A stretch of 64,000 nt of DNA. Source: Vreelandella sedimenti. GTDB lineage: Bacteria; Pseudomonadota; Gammaproteobacteria; Pseudomonadales; Halomonadaceae. Within the stretch, counting starts at the first letter, position 1. The number at the start of each line of letters is the position of its first letter. The position numbers were made by a program, and so were the translations under genes. The stretch covers positions 1 to 64,000 of the forward strand of contig NZ_JACCGK010000018.1 of the NCBI RefSeq assembly GCF_013416325.1, read 5' to 3'. The notes below the pieces were generated by a model. It saw nothing but the letters and a program-made list of their open reading frames with translations, was not told the origin of the DNA and made no database searches. Shown here piece by piece: positions 16,793-25,901 of the stretch.

Positions 16793-19700
16793 TCAGTTGA
16801 GCCAAACCCGAGCGTTGCGGAATAGCCGCAGCCAGGCGCCATCTTCAGTCCACTCTGCCGGGCGCCAGGAGTTGGTGACCGCCCGAGCAACGCGCTCGGG
16901 GTGGGGCATCATAATGGTCACCCGGCCATCCGGCGTGGTCAGACCGGTAATGCCTGCCGGTGAGCCGTTCGGGTTTGCCGGGTAGCGCGTGGTCGCCTGG
17001 CCGTAGTTATCGATATAGCGCAGGGCGATTTGGTTGCTCGATTGCATGCTGCGCAGATGAGCGCTGTCGCGGAACTCCGCCTGCCCTTCACCATGAGCAA
17101 CGGCGATGGGCAGTTTTGAGCCTTCCATACCGGCCAACAGAATAGAGGGACTCTTTTCAACCCGCACCATCGAAACCCGCGCCTCAAACTGCTCGGATTC
17201 GTTGCGCACAAAGGTCGGCCAGTTTTCAGCGCCAGGAATTAGCGATTTCAACTGCGAGAGCATTTGGCAACCGTTACATACGCCCAGCGAGAAACTATCG
17301 TCGCGGGCGAAGAACGCCGCAAACTGCTCCTGGGCGCGCTCATTAAACAGCACCGACTTGGCCCAGCCACCGCCAGCACCAAGCACGTCGCCGTAGGAGA
17401 AGCCACCGCAGGCCACAAGCCCTTTGAACTCCTCCAGCGAAACGCGCCCTTCCAGGATGTCGCTCATATGCACATCCACTGCCTCAAACCCGGCCTTATC
17501 GAAAGCCCAGGCCATTTCTACCTGGCCATTGACGCCCTGTTCACGCAGCACCGCCATGGCAGGCTTAGCTGTATTGACATAAGGCGCGCTGATATCTTCA
17601 TTGATATCAAAGGTGGGCGTGGCAGATAGCCCCGGGTCGCGGCCATCGAGCAGATTGTCGTATTCGTTCTTGGCGCATTCGGGGTTGTCGCGCAGCGCCT
17701 GCATACGGTAACTGGTTTCTGTCCAGGTACGTTGGGTAAGCTGACGAGTGGTTTCCAGCAAGGGTTCTTCAAACAGCGTGACGCGCACCTGGTCGTCGTA
17801 ACGCGGCCGAGCGATAACGCCGCAGGTTTCGATACCAGCCACAGCAAACTGCGCCAGCACTTCTTCAGTGTGTTCACGATTGACCTGAATCACGGCACCC
17901 AGCTCTTCCGAGAACAGCGCATTCAACGCCTCCACTGGCTCGTCGATCATCCAGTCTAGCTTAATCTCAAGCCCGGCGTGGGCAGCAAAGGCCATTTCCA
18001 GCAGCGTGACCAGCAGACCACCATCGCTACGATCGTGATACGCCAGCAGTTTGCCGTCGCGGCTCAGGCCTTGAATGACTTCGAAGAACGCTTTGATATC
18101 TTCCGGGTCGTCCACGTCGGGGCAGTCATTGCCCACCTGACCATACACCTGCGCCAAAGCGGAGCCGCCCAACCGGTTCTGACCGTTGCCCAGGTCGACC
18201 AAAATCAAATCCGACTCGTCTTGATCCAGATTGATCTGCGGCGTTAGCGTCGCCAGGGCGTTGGTCACCGGAGCAAAACCGGTCACCACTAGTGAAAGGG
18301 GCGACGTCACGCTCTTATCTTCGTATTCGCCCTGCTCGTTCTCATCCTTCCAAGCGGTACGCATCGACATCGAGTCTTTGCCCACCGGAATCGCAATGCC
18401 CAGCGCCGGGCACATTTCCATACCTACCGCATAAACCGCATCGTAAAGCGCCTGATTTTCACCTGGGTGATCCGCCGCGCTCATCCAGTTAGCGGAGAGC
18501 TTGATATCGCTAAGCTTGGCAATCGGTGCTGCCGCCAAATTGGTAATCGCTTCGGCCACCGCTAAGCGAGCGCTAGCGGCAGGGTTGATCAAGGCTACCG
18601 GCGGACGCTCTCCCATGGCCATGGCTTCACCGGTGTGGGCATCAAAGCTTGCCGTGGTCACCGCTACATCGGCTACCGGCACTTGCCAGGGGCCGACCAT
18701 TTGGTCGCGAGCCACCTGGCCGGTGATCGAGCGGTCACCAATGGTGATCAGGAAGCTTTTGGAGGCCACGGTAGGTAAGCGCAGTACGCGATCAAGTGCT
18801 TCGCGCAGATCAAGATTATCCAGCATCATGCCAGAGAGTTCTGGATTGCGACGCTCAAATTCGCGCTGCATCTTGGGCGCTTTGCCGAATAGCACGCTCA
18901 TCGGTAGGTCAACCGGCTTACTCTCAAAATGGCCGTCGCGCACTTCAAGGTGGTGCTCTTCCAAGGCTTCGCCGACTACCGCATAGGGGCAGCGCTCTCG
19001 CTTGCACAGGGCATCAAATGTATCCAAATCCTCTGGTGCAACCGCAAGCACGTAACGCTCCTGGGCTTCATTACACCAAATCTCCAGCGGGCTCATACCC
19101 GGCTCGGCGTTGGGCACCGCGCGCAGATCAAAGCGGCCACCACGGTTGCCATCTTTTACTAGCTCGGGCAACGCATTGGAGAGCCCACCCGCGCCAACAT
19201 CGTGGATAAAGCGAATCGGGTTGTGATCCCCCAGCGCCCAGCAGCGGTCGATCACCTCTTGAGCACGGCGTTCAATCTCAGGGTTTTCACGCTGCACCGA
19301 AGCGAAATCCAAATCGGCACTGGAAGTGCCGGAGGCCATGCTGGAGGCTGCACCGCCGCCCAGGCCAATTAACATCGCCGGGCCACCCATCACAATCAGC
19401 TTGCCGCCGACAGGGATATCCCCCTTCTGAACATGGTGGGCACGGATATTGCCATAACCACCGGCGAGCATAATCGGCTTATGGAAACCGCGCCGCTCGA
19501 TACCGCCTTCGTTAAGTGACTCCTGCTCGTAGGTGCGGAAATAGCCGGTTAGATTGGGGCGGCCAAATTCATTGTTGAACGCGGCGCCGCCAATGGGGCC
19601 CTCGAGCATAATATTGAGCGCCGACTCCATACGCCCTGGCTTGCCGTAATCAAAAGCTTCCCAGGGCTGTACGAATTCTGGAATGCGCAGGTTGGAAACC

Positions 19701-20743
19701 GTAAAGCCTGACAAACCCGCCTTGGGCTTACCGCCAATGCCGGTGGCGCCTTCATCGCGGATCTCCCCACCCGAGCCAGTTGCAGCGCCAGGAAATGGGG
19801 CGATCGCGGTAGGGTGATTATGGGTTTCCACCTTCATCAGGATATGAATGGGTTCCTGATGAGTGGCGTAGAGTGCGCGCTCGTCATCAAGGCCTGTCAA
19901 CGGCGTGGCAAAGAAGCGTCCAGCCTGACTGCCCTTGATCACAGCGGCATTGTCGCTATAAGCCGAGAGAACATTGTCCGGCGACGACGCAAAGGTATTC
20001 TTGATCATCTTAAACAGCGAGTGGCTCTGCAGCTCGCCGTCGATCATCCAATCGGCGTTGAAGATTTTGTGACGGCAGTGCTCAGAGTTGGCCTGAGCAA
20101 ACATCATTAGCTCAACATCGCTGGGGTTACGCCCCAACTCATTGAAAGCATCGACAAGATAGTCGATTTCATCTTCTGCCAGCGCCAGCCCCAGCGCCTG
20201 GTTGGCCGTTGCCAACGCATCCCGGCCGCCCTCTAGAATATCCACACTGCCCAGCGGTGCCGGGTCGTGTTGAGCAAACAGCTTAGCAGCGTCCGAGGCA
20301 TCGGCTAGCACGGTTTCGGTCATACGGTCGTGTAGCAGTGCCGCCAGCGCGCTCAAACTCTCTTCGTTCGGCATAGCGGTGAAGCTGACCCGATAATCGA
20401 TGCCGCGCTCGATGCGGCTAATTTGGCGCAAGCCGCAGTTGTGGGCGATATCAGTCGCCTTGGATGACCAGGGCGACTGAGTGCCTAGGCGCGGCGCCAC
20501 CAAAAAGCGCTGGGCGCGCTCAGGAACCTCTACGCTCGAGTGAGTACCGTAATCAAGTAACTGCACCAAACGCTCGCGGGCAGCGTCATCCAGTTCCTCG
20601 CGGCGCTCATGGGAGTGAACATCGATAAAATGAACATAGTGGGCAGACAGCGCTTCCACCTCGGGAACACGTTCACGCAGCACCGTTAACAGCCGAGCAT
20701 GACGGAAGGCAGAAAGGGCGGGCGCGCCTCGCAGTTCGAGCAT
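16793..20743 (-). CDS. purL: Phosphoribosylformylglycinamidine synthase PurL (large type)
   Basis: FGAM synthase of purine synthesis: converts FGAR, glutamine and ATP to FGAM. The 1316-residue single-chain form has the N-terminal PurS-like domain, a linker, the two AIR-synthase-like halves (EPIHILMKVETHNHPTAIAP marks the first, about residue 290) and a C-terminal class I glutaminase with nucleophile Cys in LGVCNGCQML and the PHPERV end block. Slightly longer than E. coli PurL (1295). It is divergent from mltF, as in E. coli. Confidence 0.97.
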   Translation of the reverse strand: MLELRGAPALSAFRHARLLTVLRERVPEVEALSAHYVHFIDVHSHERREELDDAARERLVQLLDYGTHSSVEVPERAQRFLVAPRLGTQSPWSSKATDIAHNCGLRQISRIERGIDYRVSFTAMPNEESLSALAALLHDRMTETVLADASDAAKLFAQHDPAPLGSVDILEGGRDALATANQALGLALAEDEIDYLVDAFNELGRNPSDVELMMFAQANSEHCRHKIFNADWMIDGELQSHSLFKMIKNTFASSPDNVLSAYSDNAAVIKGSQAGRFFATPLTGLDDERALYATHQEPIHILMKVETHNHPTAIAPFPGAATGSGGEIRDEGATGIGGKPKAGLSGFTVSNLRIPEFVQPWEAFDYGKPGRMESALNIMLEGPIGGAAFNNEFGRPNLTGYFRTYEQESLNEGGIERRGFHKPIMLAGGYGNIRAHHVQKGDIPVGGKLIVMGGPAMLIGLGGGAASSMASGTSSADLDFASVQRENPEIERRAQEVIDRCWALGDHNPIRFIHDVGAGGLSNALPELVKDGNRGGRFDLRAVPNAEPGMSPLEIWCNEAQERYVLAVAPEDLDTFDALCKRERCPYAVVGEALEEHHLEVRDGHFESKPVDLPMSVLFGKAPKMQREFERRNPELSGMMLDNLDLREALDRVLRLPTVASKSFLITIGDRSITGQVARDQMVGPWQVPVADVAVTTASFDAHTGEAMAMGERPPVALINPAASARLAVAEAITNLAAAPIAKLSDIKLSANWMSAADHPGENQALYDAVYAVGMEMCPALGIAIPVGKDSMSMRTAWKDENEQGEYEDKSVTSPLSLVVTGFAPVTNALATLTPQINLDQDESDLILVDLGNGQNRLGGSALAQVYGQVGNDCPDVDDPEDIKAFFEVIQGLSRDGKLLAYHDRSDGGLLVTLLEMAFAAHAGLEIKLDWMIDEPVEALNALFSEELGAVIQVNREHTEEVLAQFAVAGIETCGVIARPRYDDQVRVTLFEEPLLETTRQLTQRTWTETSYRMQALRDNPECAKNEYDNLLDGRDPGLSATPTFDINEDISAPYVNTAKPAMAVLREQGVNGQVEMAWAFDKAGFEAVDVHMSDILEGRVSLEEFKGLVACGGFSYGDVLGAGGGWAKSVLFNERAQEQFAAFFARDDSFSLGVCNGCQMLSQLKSLIPGAENWPTFVRNESEQFEARVSMVRVEKSPSILLAGMEGSKLPIAVAHGEGQAEFRDSAHLRSMQSSNQIALRYIDNYGQATTRYPANPNGSPAGITGLTTPDGRVTIMMPHPERVARAVTNSWRPAEWTEDGAWLRLFRNARVWLN

Positions 20744-20758
20744 ATCCTGAAGCCTCTA

Positions 20759-20870
20759 GAGCAGGGAAATTCGAGCAGGGAAATCACCGGGCCGCCAGGC
20801 GGCCGTGCTTTTATGGTGCCGGAAAACACAGATAATGTGGTACCGGAAAACGCCTATGATACTGGAAACC
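20759..20870. repeat. Short direct repeats in the purL-mltF spacer
   Basis: GAGCAGGGAAAT occurs twice, starting at 20759 and 20773. Further right GGTGCCGGAAAACAC (20815) and GGTACCGGAAAACGC (20839) repeat, with a degenerate third copy near 20858. A hairpin GGCCG/CGGCC lies between the two groups near 20790-20804. The role is unknown; the area should hold the promoters of both genes. Confidence 0.55.
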
Positions 20871-20951
20871 AGCCGCCACACGAAATCAACAAGGTGACAG
20901 CCTGCCCCTGGCTGGGTATCGTGGCAGCTTGTTTCATGCCGACAAGACGCC

Positions 20952-22415
20952 ATGCTGACGTTGATTTGCCGACATTTTGTAGCCCGTGCTAGCGCTTATT
21001 ATGCGCTAATAGCGATTACGCTTCTGACTCTGGTACCCACTCTCTCCCTGGTTCCACCCGGCGAGCATCTGACTCAGATCACTGCAAAAGATTTTATTAC
21101 CGTTCACACCCGTAATACACCCACCACTTATTACCAAGGTCGCCAGGGCCCTACCGGCTTTGAGTACGAGCTAATGCACCGCTTTGCCGACTATCTGGGG
21201 GTGAGTCTTAACCTTAACGCCCGCCATCACCCTGAAAGCGTGCTACCGGCGGTACGTGACAGCGGCGACCTGGGCGCGGCAGCGCTACCCCTATTGCCTA
21301 ATCCCTCTGGTGTTTACTACACCCGTCCGATTATCAAGATGCAGCCGCTGGTGGTATACCGGCGTGGACTTAATGGTATTAGTGAACCAAGCGACCTTGT
21401 CGGCCTGGAGCTTGGTACGCTTAGCGAAGCGGGTACCGGCGAAGCACTGCGCGATCTCCAGAAACGCCACCCCACCCTAAGCTGGAAAGAGTCCCATGAG
21501 CTGGAGGTCGCCGAACTGCTGGCCCGGGTTGAGAACGGCACCCTGGACGCGGCGGTTATTTTTGAGCATCAGTTTCGTTTAAACCGGCTGTTTTTTCCCA
21601 ACGTTGAGCGCGGCTTTATCCTCGGCGACCCGCTCTCCATGGCGTGGGCAGTGCCCAGCGGTCGCGGTTTGGGGTTACTCGAAGCCGCTAATCGCTTCCT
21701 CCAAGACCTGCAGGAGAGCGGCATGCTAGACCGGCTAGTCAGCCGCTACTTTGGCCATGACGACTACCTGGAGTATGTCGGCACCCGCACCTTTCTTGAC
21801 CATCTGGATGCGCGCCTGCCCCGCTATACTGAATTATTCCAGCAATCCGCCCGTGAAACAGGCTTTGATTGGAAGCTACTCGCAGCCGTGGGCTACCAGG
21901 AGTCGCATTGGGATCCAGATGCGGTCTCGCCGACCGGGGTGCGTGGCTTAATGATGCTAACCAACCCCACTGCCAGCGAAATGGGCATCAGCGACCGCAC
22001 CGACCCGGCCCAAAGCATTGATGGCGGTGCCCGCTATTTGCGCAGCATCAAAGACCGCCTACCGGAAAGCATTACCGGCGATGACCGGCTTTTTATGGCC
22101 ATGGCTGCCTATAATGTGGGGCTAGGGCATTTATACGATGCCCGTAAGATTGCCGAGATGCGAGGCGGTGCCCCCGACAGCTGGACGGATGTACGCGCCG
22201 CACTGCCCCTGCTACAGCAGCGTGAATGGCACAGCCAAACGCGTTATGGCTACGCCCGTGGTGGCGAGCCAGTAATATACGTACGCAATATCCGTCGCTA
22301 TTATGAAATGATTGAGTATGTTGAACGTAGCCGCCAGCAGTTTTTCCAACTAGAACAAACGCCAGTCAACGATGATCCACTGCTATTGTTCGAACTTGTG
22401 CCGCCACTTGATTAA
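20952..22415 (+). CDS. mltF: Membrane-bound lytic murein transglycosylase MltF
   Basis: Cleaves peptidoglycan glycan strands to 1,6-anhydromuropeptides, the substrates recycled through AmpD. 487 residues: an N-terminal hydrophobic segment (about 17-35), a periplasmic SBP_bac_3-like regulatory domain (about 45-270) and a C-terminal SLT domain with the catalytic glutamate E317 in GYQESHWDP and the MAAYNVGLGH block. There is no lipobox cysteine, so the N-terminal segment probably acts as a signal anchor or peptide. Beside purL as in E. coli (yfhD/mltF). Confidence 0.93.
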   Translation: MLTLICRHFVARASAYYALIAITLLTLVPTLSLVPPGEHLTQITAKDFITVHTRNTPTTYYQGRQGPTGFEYELMHRFADYLGVSLNLNARHHPESVLPAVRDSGDLGAAALPLLPNPSGVYYTRPIIKMQPLVVYRRGLNGISEPSDLVGLELGTLSEAGTGEALRDLQKRHPTLSWKESHELEVAELLARVENGTLDAAVIFEHQFRLNRLFFPNVERGFILGDPLSMAWAVPSGRGLGLLEAANRFLQDLQESGMLDRLVSRYFGHDDYLEYVGTRTFLDHLDARLPRYTELFQQSARETGFDWKLLAAVGYQESHWDPDAVSPTGVRGLMMLTNPTASEMGISDRTDPAQSIDGGARYLRSIKDRLPESITGDDRLFMAMAAYNVGLGHLYDARKIAEMRGGAPDSWTDVRAALPLLQQREWHSQTRYGYARGGEPVIYVRNIRRYYEMIEYVERSRQQFFQLEQTPVNDDPLLLFELVPPLD

Positions 22416-22421
22416 CGCTTC

Positions 22422-22886
22422 TTAACTATTTTGATCGCGTCGCGCGGTGAAAAAACGCTTCAGCAATTTTTGCGAGGGTGCCGCTAATACACCGCCAGTC
22501 ACCGCGACTTGATGGTTGAACCACGGCTGCGCCAGTAGGTTAGCCTTTGATTCAACCATGCCAGCCCGAGGCTCAGCAGCACCGTAAACCAAACGGGTCA
22601 GGCGAGCATGTATCATCGCGCCTGCGCACATCATGCACGGCTCTAAGGTGACAAACAGCGTGCAACCCTCAAGGCGATAGTTTCCCTGCTGCTGCCCCGC
22701 CTCGCGCAGCGCACGAACTTCCGCGTGGCCGCTAGGGTCGCAACTGGCTACCGGGGCGTTGCAACCAACGCCTATGATCTCCCCCTGCGCATCGACAACA
22801 ACCGCCCCCACGGGCACCTCGCCCGCCGCAGCGGCCAAGTGTGCTTGGTCAAGCGCCCGGTGCATGTAAAATTCATCGCTGCGCAT
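22422..22886 (-). CDS. tadA: tRNA-specific adenosine deaminase TadA
   Basis: Deaminates A34 to inosine in tRNA-Arg(ACG). The 154-residue protein shows the cytidine-deaminase zinc site: H54-A-E56 and P83-C84-x-x-C87. The ATG at 22886 has GGAG nine bases upstream and matches the family start (DEFYMHRALDQA); an open in-frame extension to 23210 runs over tesB on the opposite strand and is not coding. It is convergent with mltF, with six bases between stops, and divergent from tesB. Confidence 0.95.
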   Translation of the reverse strand: MRSDEFYMHRALDQAHLAAAAGEVPVGAVVVDAQGEIIGVGCNAPVASCDPSGHAEVRALREAGQQQGNYRLEGCTLFVTLEPCMMCAGAMIHARLTRLVYGAAEPRAGMVESKANLLAQPWFNHQVAVTGGVLAAPSQKLLKRFFTARRDQNS

Positions 22887-22999
22887 AAACGTAAACTCCG
22901 CTAAGGTAGCTAAACGATCGTATGAAAGGGTTGTTCCCTGCCGTAGCAACTCACTTTCATCGACAGCATTCGATTGAGACAGCCGCAAGGATACCGAGA

Positions 23000-23818
23000 A
23001 TGACAGACGCGCTGAACAAACTGGTAGCGTTACTGGAGCTAGAAACGCTGGAAGAGACGCTATATCGTGGCCAGAGTCAGGATCTAGGTTTTCCTCAGCT
23101 CTATGGTGGTCAGGTACTCGGCCAAGCGCTTGCAGCCGCTGCACGCACAGTGCCCATTGAGCGCCGCCCGCACTCTCAGCACGGCTATTTTCTGCGCCCT
23201 GGTGACCCACATCGCCCCGTTGTCTACCAAGTGGACACCATTCGCGATGGCGGCAGCTTCACGACCCGTCGTGTCACTGCCATCCAAAAAGGCCGGCCAA
23301 TCTTCTTCTGCAGCGCCTCCTTTCAAAGCGATGAGGCAAGCTTTAACCATCAGCGCACCATGCCGGATGTGCCGACACCCGAAGCGTTACTCGAGAACGG
23401 CGAGGCCAAGCATGACCGCTTTCCCGGTCACCCGATTGAGTTTGTGCATCTACCCGGCAACCCTGACAACGGTACACCTGCTGGCCAATGCTTATGGTTT
23501 CGTCTTTCCGGTACACTGCCAGACGACCCGGCATTGCACCGCCACTTGCTCTCTTACGCCTCTGACTTCAATCTGCTGACCACCAGCCTGATTCCCCATG
23601 GCATTGCGTACCGAGATCCCAAGCTGCGCATCGCCAGCCTTGACCATGCCCTGTGGCTCCACCAGGACACTCGCCTGGACGATTGGCTGCTATACGTCAT
23701 CGACTCACCCTGGGCAGGCGGTGCTCGCGGGCTGGCGCGGGGGCATATTTACAGCCGCGATGGCCACCTAGTAGCCTCCACCGCTCAGGAAGGGCTTACG
23801 CGCTATTCTCAAAGCTAA
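23000..23818 (+). CDS. tesB: Acyl-CoA thioesterase II TesB
   Basis: Double-hotdog thioesterase that hydrolyses medium- and long-chain acyl-CoA. The 272-residue product has the DLGFPQLYGGQVLGQAL block in the first hotdog and LLTTSLIPHGIAY plus the conserved SLDHALWLH segment in the second, where the catalytic Asp of E. coli TesB (D204) corresponds to the D in SLDHALW. An upstream in-frame ATG at 22922 is not favoured because the family starts close to 23000. Single gene, convergent with the malic enzyme. Confidence 0.93.
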   Translation: MTDALNKLVALLELETLEETLYRGQSQDLGFPQLYGGQVLGQALAAAARTVPIERRPHSQHGYFLRPGDPHRPVVYQVDTIRDGGSFTTRRVTAIQKGRPIFFCSASFQSDEASFNHQRTMPDVPTPEALLENGEAKHDRFPGHPIEFVHLPGNPDNGTPAGQCLWFRLSGTLPDDPALHRHLLSYASDFNLLTTSLIPHGIAYRDPKLRIASLDHALWLHQDTRLDDWLLYVIDSPWAGGARGLARGHIYSRDGHLVASTAQEGLTRYSQS

Positions 23819-23837
23819 ATAAATAATCTCGCAAAAC

Positions 23838-23865
23838 ATTTACGCCCGCTAAGAAGCGGGCGTAA
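23838..23865. terminator. Bidirectional terminator between tesB and the malic enzyme
   Basis: Perfect 11-bp stem TTTACGCCCGC / GCGGGCGTAAA with a six-base loop, centred between convergent stops. The T runs are short. Confidence 0.65.
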
Positions 23866-23887
23866 ATCGACTCCAGGGCGCAGTGCC

Positions 23888-25159
23888 TTAGCCGCCATAA
23901 ACGTCATTAATTGACTGCAGCGGGTAGTGCGCCGGGAAAGGCTTACGGGCGACACCAGAATCAACCGCAGCTTGCGCCACCGCCGAGGAAACCCGCGCCA
24001 GCAGGCGGATATCGACCGGCGTGGGAATGATGTACTCGCGGCCAAAACTCATCTCGGTGCGCTCGTAGGCGTCCAGCACTTCCTGAGGAACCGGCTCGCG
24101 GGCCAAGTCTTTCAAGGCATGCACCGCGGCCAGCTTCATCTCTTCATTAATGCGCGTGGCGCGAACATCCAAAGCGCCGCGGAAGATAAACGGGAAGCCC
24201 AGCACGTTGTTGACCTGGTTCGGGAAGTCCGAACGGCCGGTGGCCATGATCACATCCGGGCGCGCTTCCCGGGCAACGTCAGGATGGATCTCCGGATCCG
24301 GATTGGTGCAGGCAAAAATCACCGGATCTGGCGCCATTTTCTTCACCTGATCAGCAGACAGCAGCCCCGGGCCTGACAGGCCGATAAAGACGTCAGCGTT
24401 GTCGATGGCATCATCCAAGGTGCGCATCTCGGTATCACGGGCGAATTCAGCCTTATATTCGTTGATACCTTCGCGATCAGTATGGATAACGCCACGTCGA
24501 TCCAGCATTACCAAGTTCTCTTTACTTGCACCACAGGAGACCAGCAGCCGCATGCAGGCAATCGCCGCCGCCCCTGCACCCATGCAAACGATCTTGACGT
24601 TCTCAATTTTTTTGCCAGCGATATCCAAGGCATTAAGCATGCCGGCCGCTGTCACAATTGCAGTGCCATGCTGGTCATCGTGGAAGACCGGGATGCTGCA
24701 GCGCTCACTCAGTGCTTTCTCAATTTCAAAACACTCCGGCGCCTTGATGTCTTCAAGGTTAATGCCGCCCCAAGTATCAGCAATGCGCGCGACGGTATCG
24801 ATAAACGCCTGCGGGCTTTCCGCATCCACTTCGATATCCACTGAATTGATGCCAGCAAAGCACTTAAACAGCACGCCCTTGCCCTCCATCACTGGCTTGC
24901 TCGCCAGCGGGCCCAGATTACCCAAACCCAGAATAGCGCTGCCATCAGTAATCACGGCTACCAGATTGCCCTTGCCGGTATAGCGGTAGGCATTTTCCGC
25001 ATCACGGGCAATTTCAAGTACTGGCTCAGCCACGCCCGGACTATACGCCAGCGCCAAATCCCGTGCCGTCGCGGTGGGTTTGGTCAACTCCACCGAAAGC
25101 TTACCGGGAATCGGTTTCGCGTGATAATCCAAAGCAGCCTGCTTATTTGCATCCGTCAT
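23888..25159 (-). CDS. NAD(P)-dependent malic enzyme, short form
   Basis: Oxidative decarboxylation of malate to pyruvate, giving NAD(P)H. 423 residues with the malic N-terminal domain (about 10-150) and NAD-binding domain (about 160-400; VCMGAGAAAIACMRLL is the Rossmann loop). Unlike E. coli MaeB (759 residues) there is no phosphotransacetylase-like C-terminal domain. The ATG at 25159 gives the normal MaeB-like start; an upstream open stretch to 25231 is hydrophobic and unlike the family. Cofactor preference cannot be assigned with confidence. Name maeB would fit the malic domains only. Confidence 0.93.
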   Translation of the reverse strand: MTDANKQAALDYHAKPIPGKLSVELTKPTATARDLALAYSPGVAEPVLEIARDAENAYRYTGKGNLVAVITDGSAILGLGNLGPLASKPVMEGKGVLFKCFAGINSVDIEVDAESPQAFIDTVARIADTWGGINLEDIKAPECFEIEKALSERCSIPVFHDDQHGTAIVTAAGMLNALDIAGKKIENVKIVCMGAGAAAIACMRLLVSCGASKENLVMLDRRGVIHTDREGINEYKAEFARDTEMRTLDDAIDNADVFIGLSGPGLLSADQVKKMAPDPVIFACTNPDPEIHPDVAREARPDVIMATGRSDFPNQVNNVLGFPFIFRGALDVRATRINEEMKLAAVHALKDLAREPVPQEVLDAYERTEMSFGREYIIPTPVDIRLLARVSSAVAQAAVDSGVARKPFPAHYPLQSINDVYGG

Positions 25160-25501
25160 GGTCAGAGTCCAGTTAACATAAAGTAGATAAGTCGTTTCAG
25201 AATATAGAAAAAACCATAGCGCCTCAAGCACGCCGTCAACTTACGACAAAACGCTCGTTTAACTGAATTTTATCTTCATATTCGTCACTTTTAGCCACTA
25301 TTTGCAGAAACTTATGCAAACAGGCTTTAATCATAATGCTTTACTTATCGCTGCATAACAGCATTTATGGAAATTTTTTCCACATAAAGCTCATGCAGCA
25401 AGCATATCCAGCTCACAAAAAACCCACGCCGGGGCGTGGGTTTTGCGCGAGACTAGCCTGATATGAACAGGCATGCTGGCGATATGGCTATCCGACTGGG
25501 A
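25160..25501. other. AT-rich intergenic region between the malic enzyme and rpmE
   Basis: About 340 bases clearly richer in A/T than the flanking genes, with no supported gene. It must contain the leftward promoter of the malic enzyme. An imperfect inverted repeat, TTATGGAAA with TTTCCACATAA, lies at 25365-25387, and the rpmE terminator at 25417-25446. Confidence 0.6.
25417..25446 (-). terminator. Intrinsic terminator of rpmE
   Basis: Stem AAAACCCACGC / GCGTGGGTTTT with a four-base loop, followed leftward by TTTTTT. It lies about 55 bases after the rpmE stop and also has T residues on the other strand. Confidence 0.85.
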
Positions 25502-25717
25502 TTAGCCGCGCTTAACAGCAGCGCCGAAACGCTTGTTGAAACGCTCTACGCGGCCACCAGTGGTCGCTTGCTTCTGCTTACCAGTGTAGAACGGGTGGCA
25601 GTTAGAGCACACATCCAAAGAGAAGTCCTGACCAGAGGTCGTACCTACTTGGAAAGTGGCGCCGCAAGAACAGCTGGCGGTGACCGTGTTGTAATTCGGG
25701 TGAATACCTTGTCTCAT
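25502..25717 (-). CDS. rpmE: 50S ribosomal protein L31 (zinc-binding form)
   Basis: 71 residues, the zinc-containing type of bL31: C16, C18, C37 and C40 form the metal site. The ATG at 25717 follows GAGG and matches the family start (MRQGIHPNY); a longer frame to 25771 is not supported. The C-terminus lacks the usual extended basic tail only slightly. In E. coli L31 represses its own translation through the mRNA leader; the leader here is long and structured (see 25779-25815). It is divergent from priA, the usual neighbour in gammaproteobacteria. Confidence 0.97.
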   Translation of the reverse strand: MRQGIHPNYNTVTASCSCGATFQVGTTSGQDFSLDVCSNCHPFYTGKQKQATTGGRVERFNKRFGAAVKRG

Positions 25718-25778
25718 TTCGAGCCTCACTAAGCTATATGCCGCCACCTGATCTCGTGCCAGGTACCGCATACGGGTT

Positions 25779-25815
25779 TGGAAAAAACGACTAACCGGTT
25801 AGCCGCTCCGTCGTT
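25779..25815 (-). promoter_or_regulatory. Attenuator-like hairpin in the rpmE leader
   Basis: Leftward, AACGA pairs with TCGTT and CTAACC with GGTTAG (the latter a 12-bp palindrome at 25791-25802), with an eight-base bulge on one side, followed at once by T residues. It sits 60-100 bases upstream of the rpmE start, in the untranslated leader. It resembles a conditional terminator; L31 leader motifs are known in gammaproteobacteria, but I cannot test whether this matches one. Confidence 0.5.
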
Positions 25816-25901
25816 ACGATAGGTCTTTACAAATAGATCGATAAAGATCGTTAGGATTCAGAGCGGTCGCATATTCTAGCAAAACTAACGCCGGAGGCCA
25901 A

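Noticed and set aside
22887..23210. Long in-frame N-terminal extension of tadA
   Set aside because: It runs antisense over the 5' part of tesB, is not family-like, and a good start exists at 22886.
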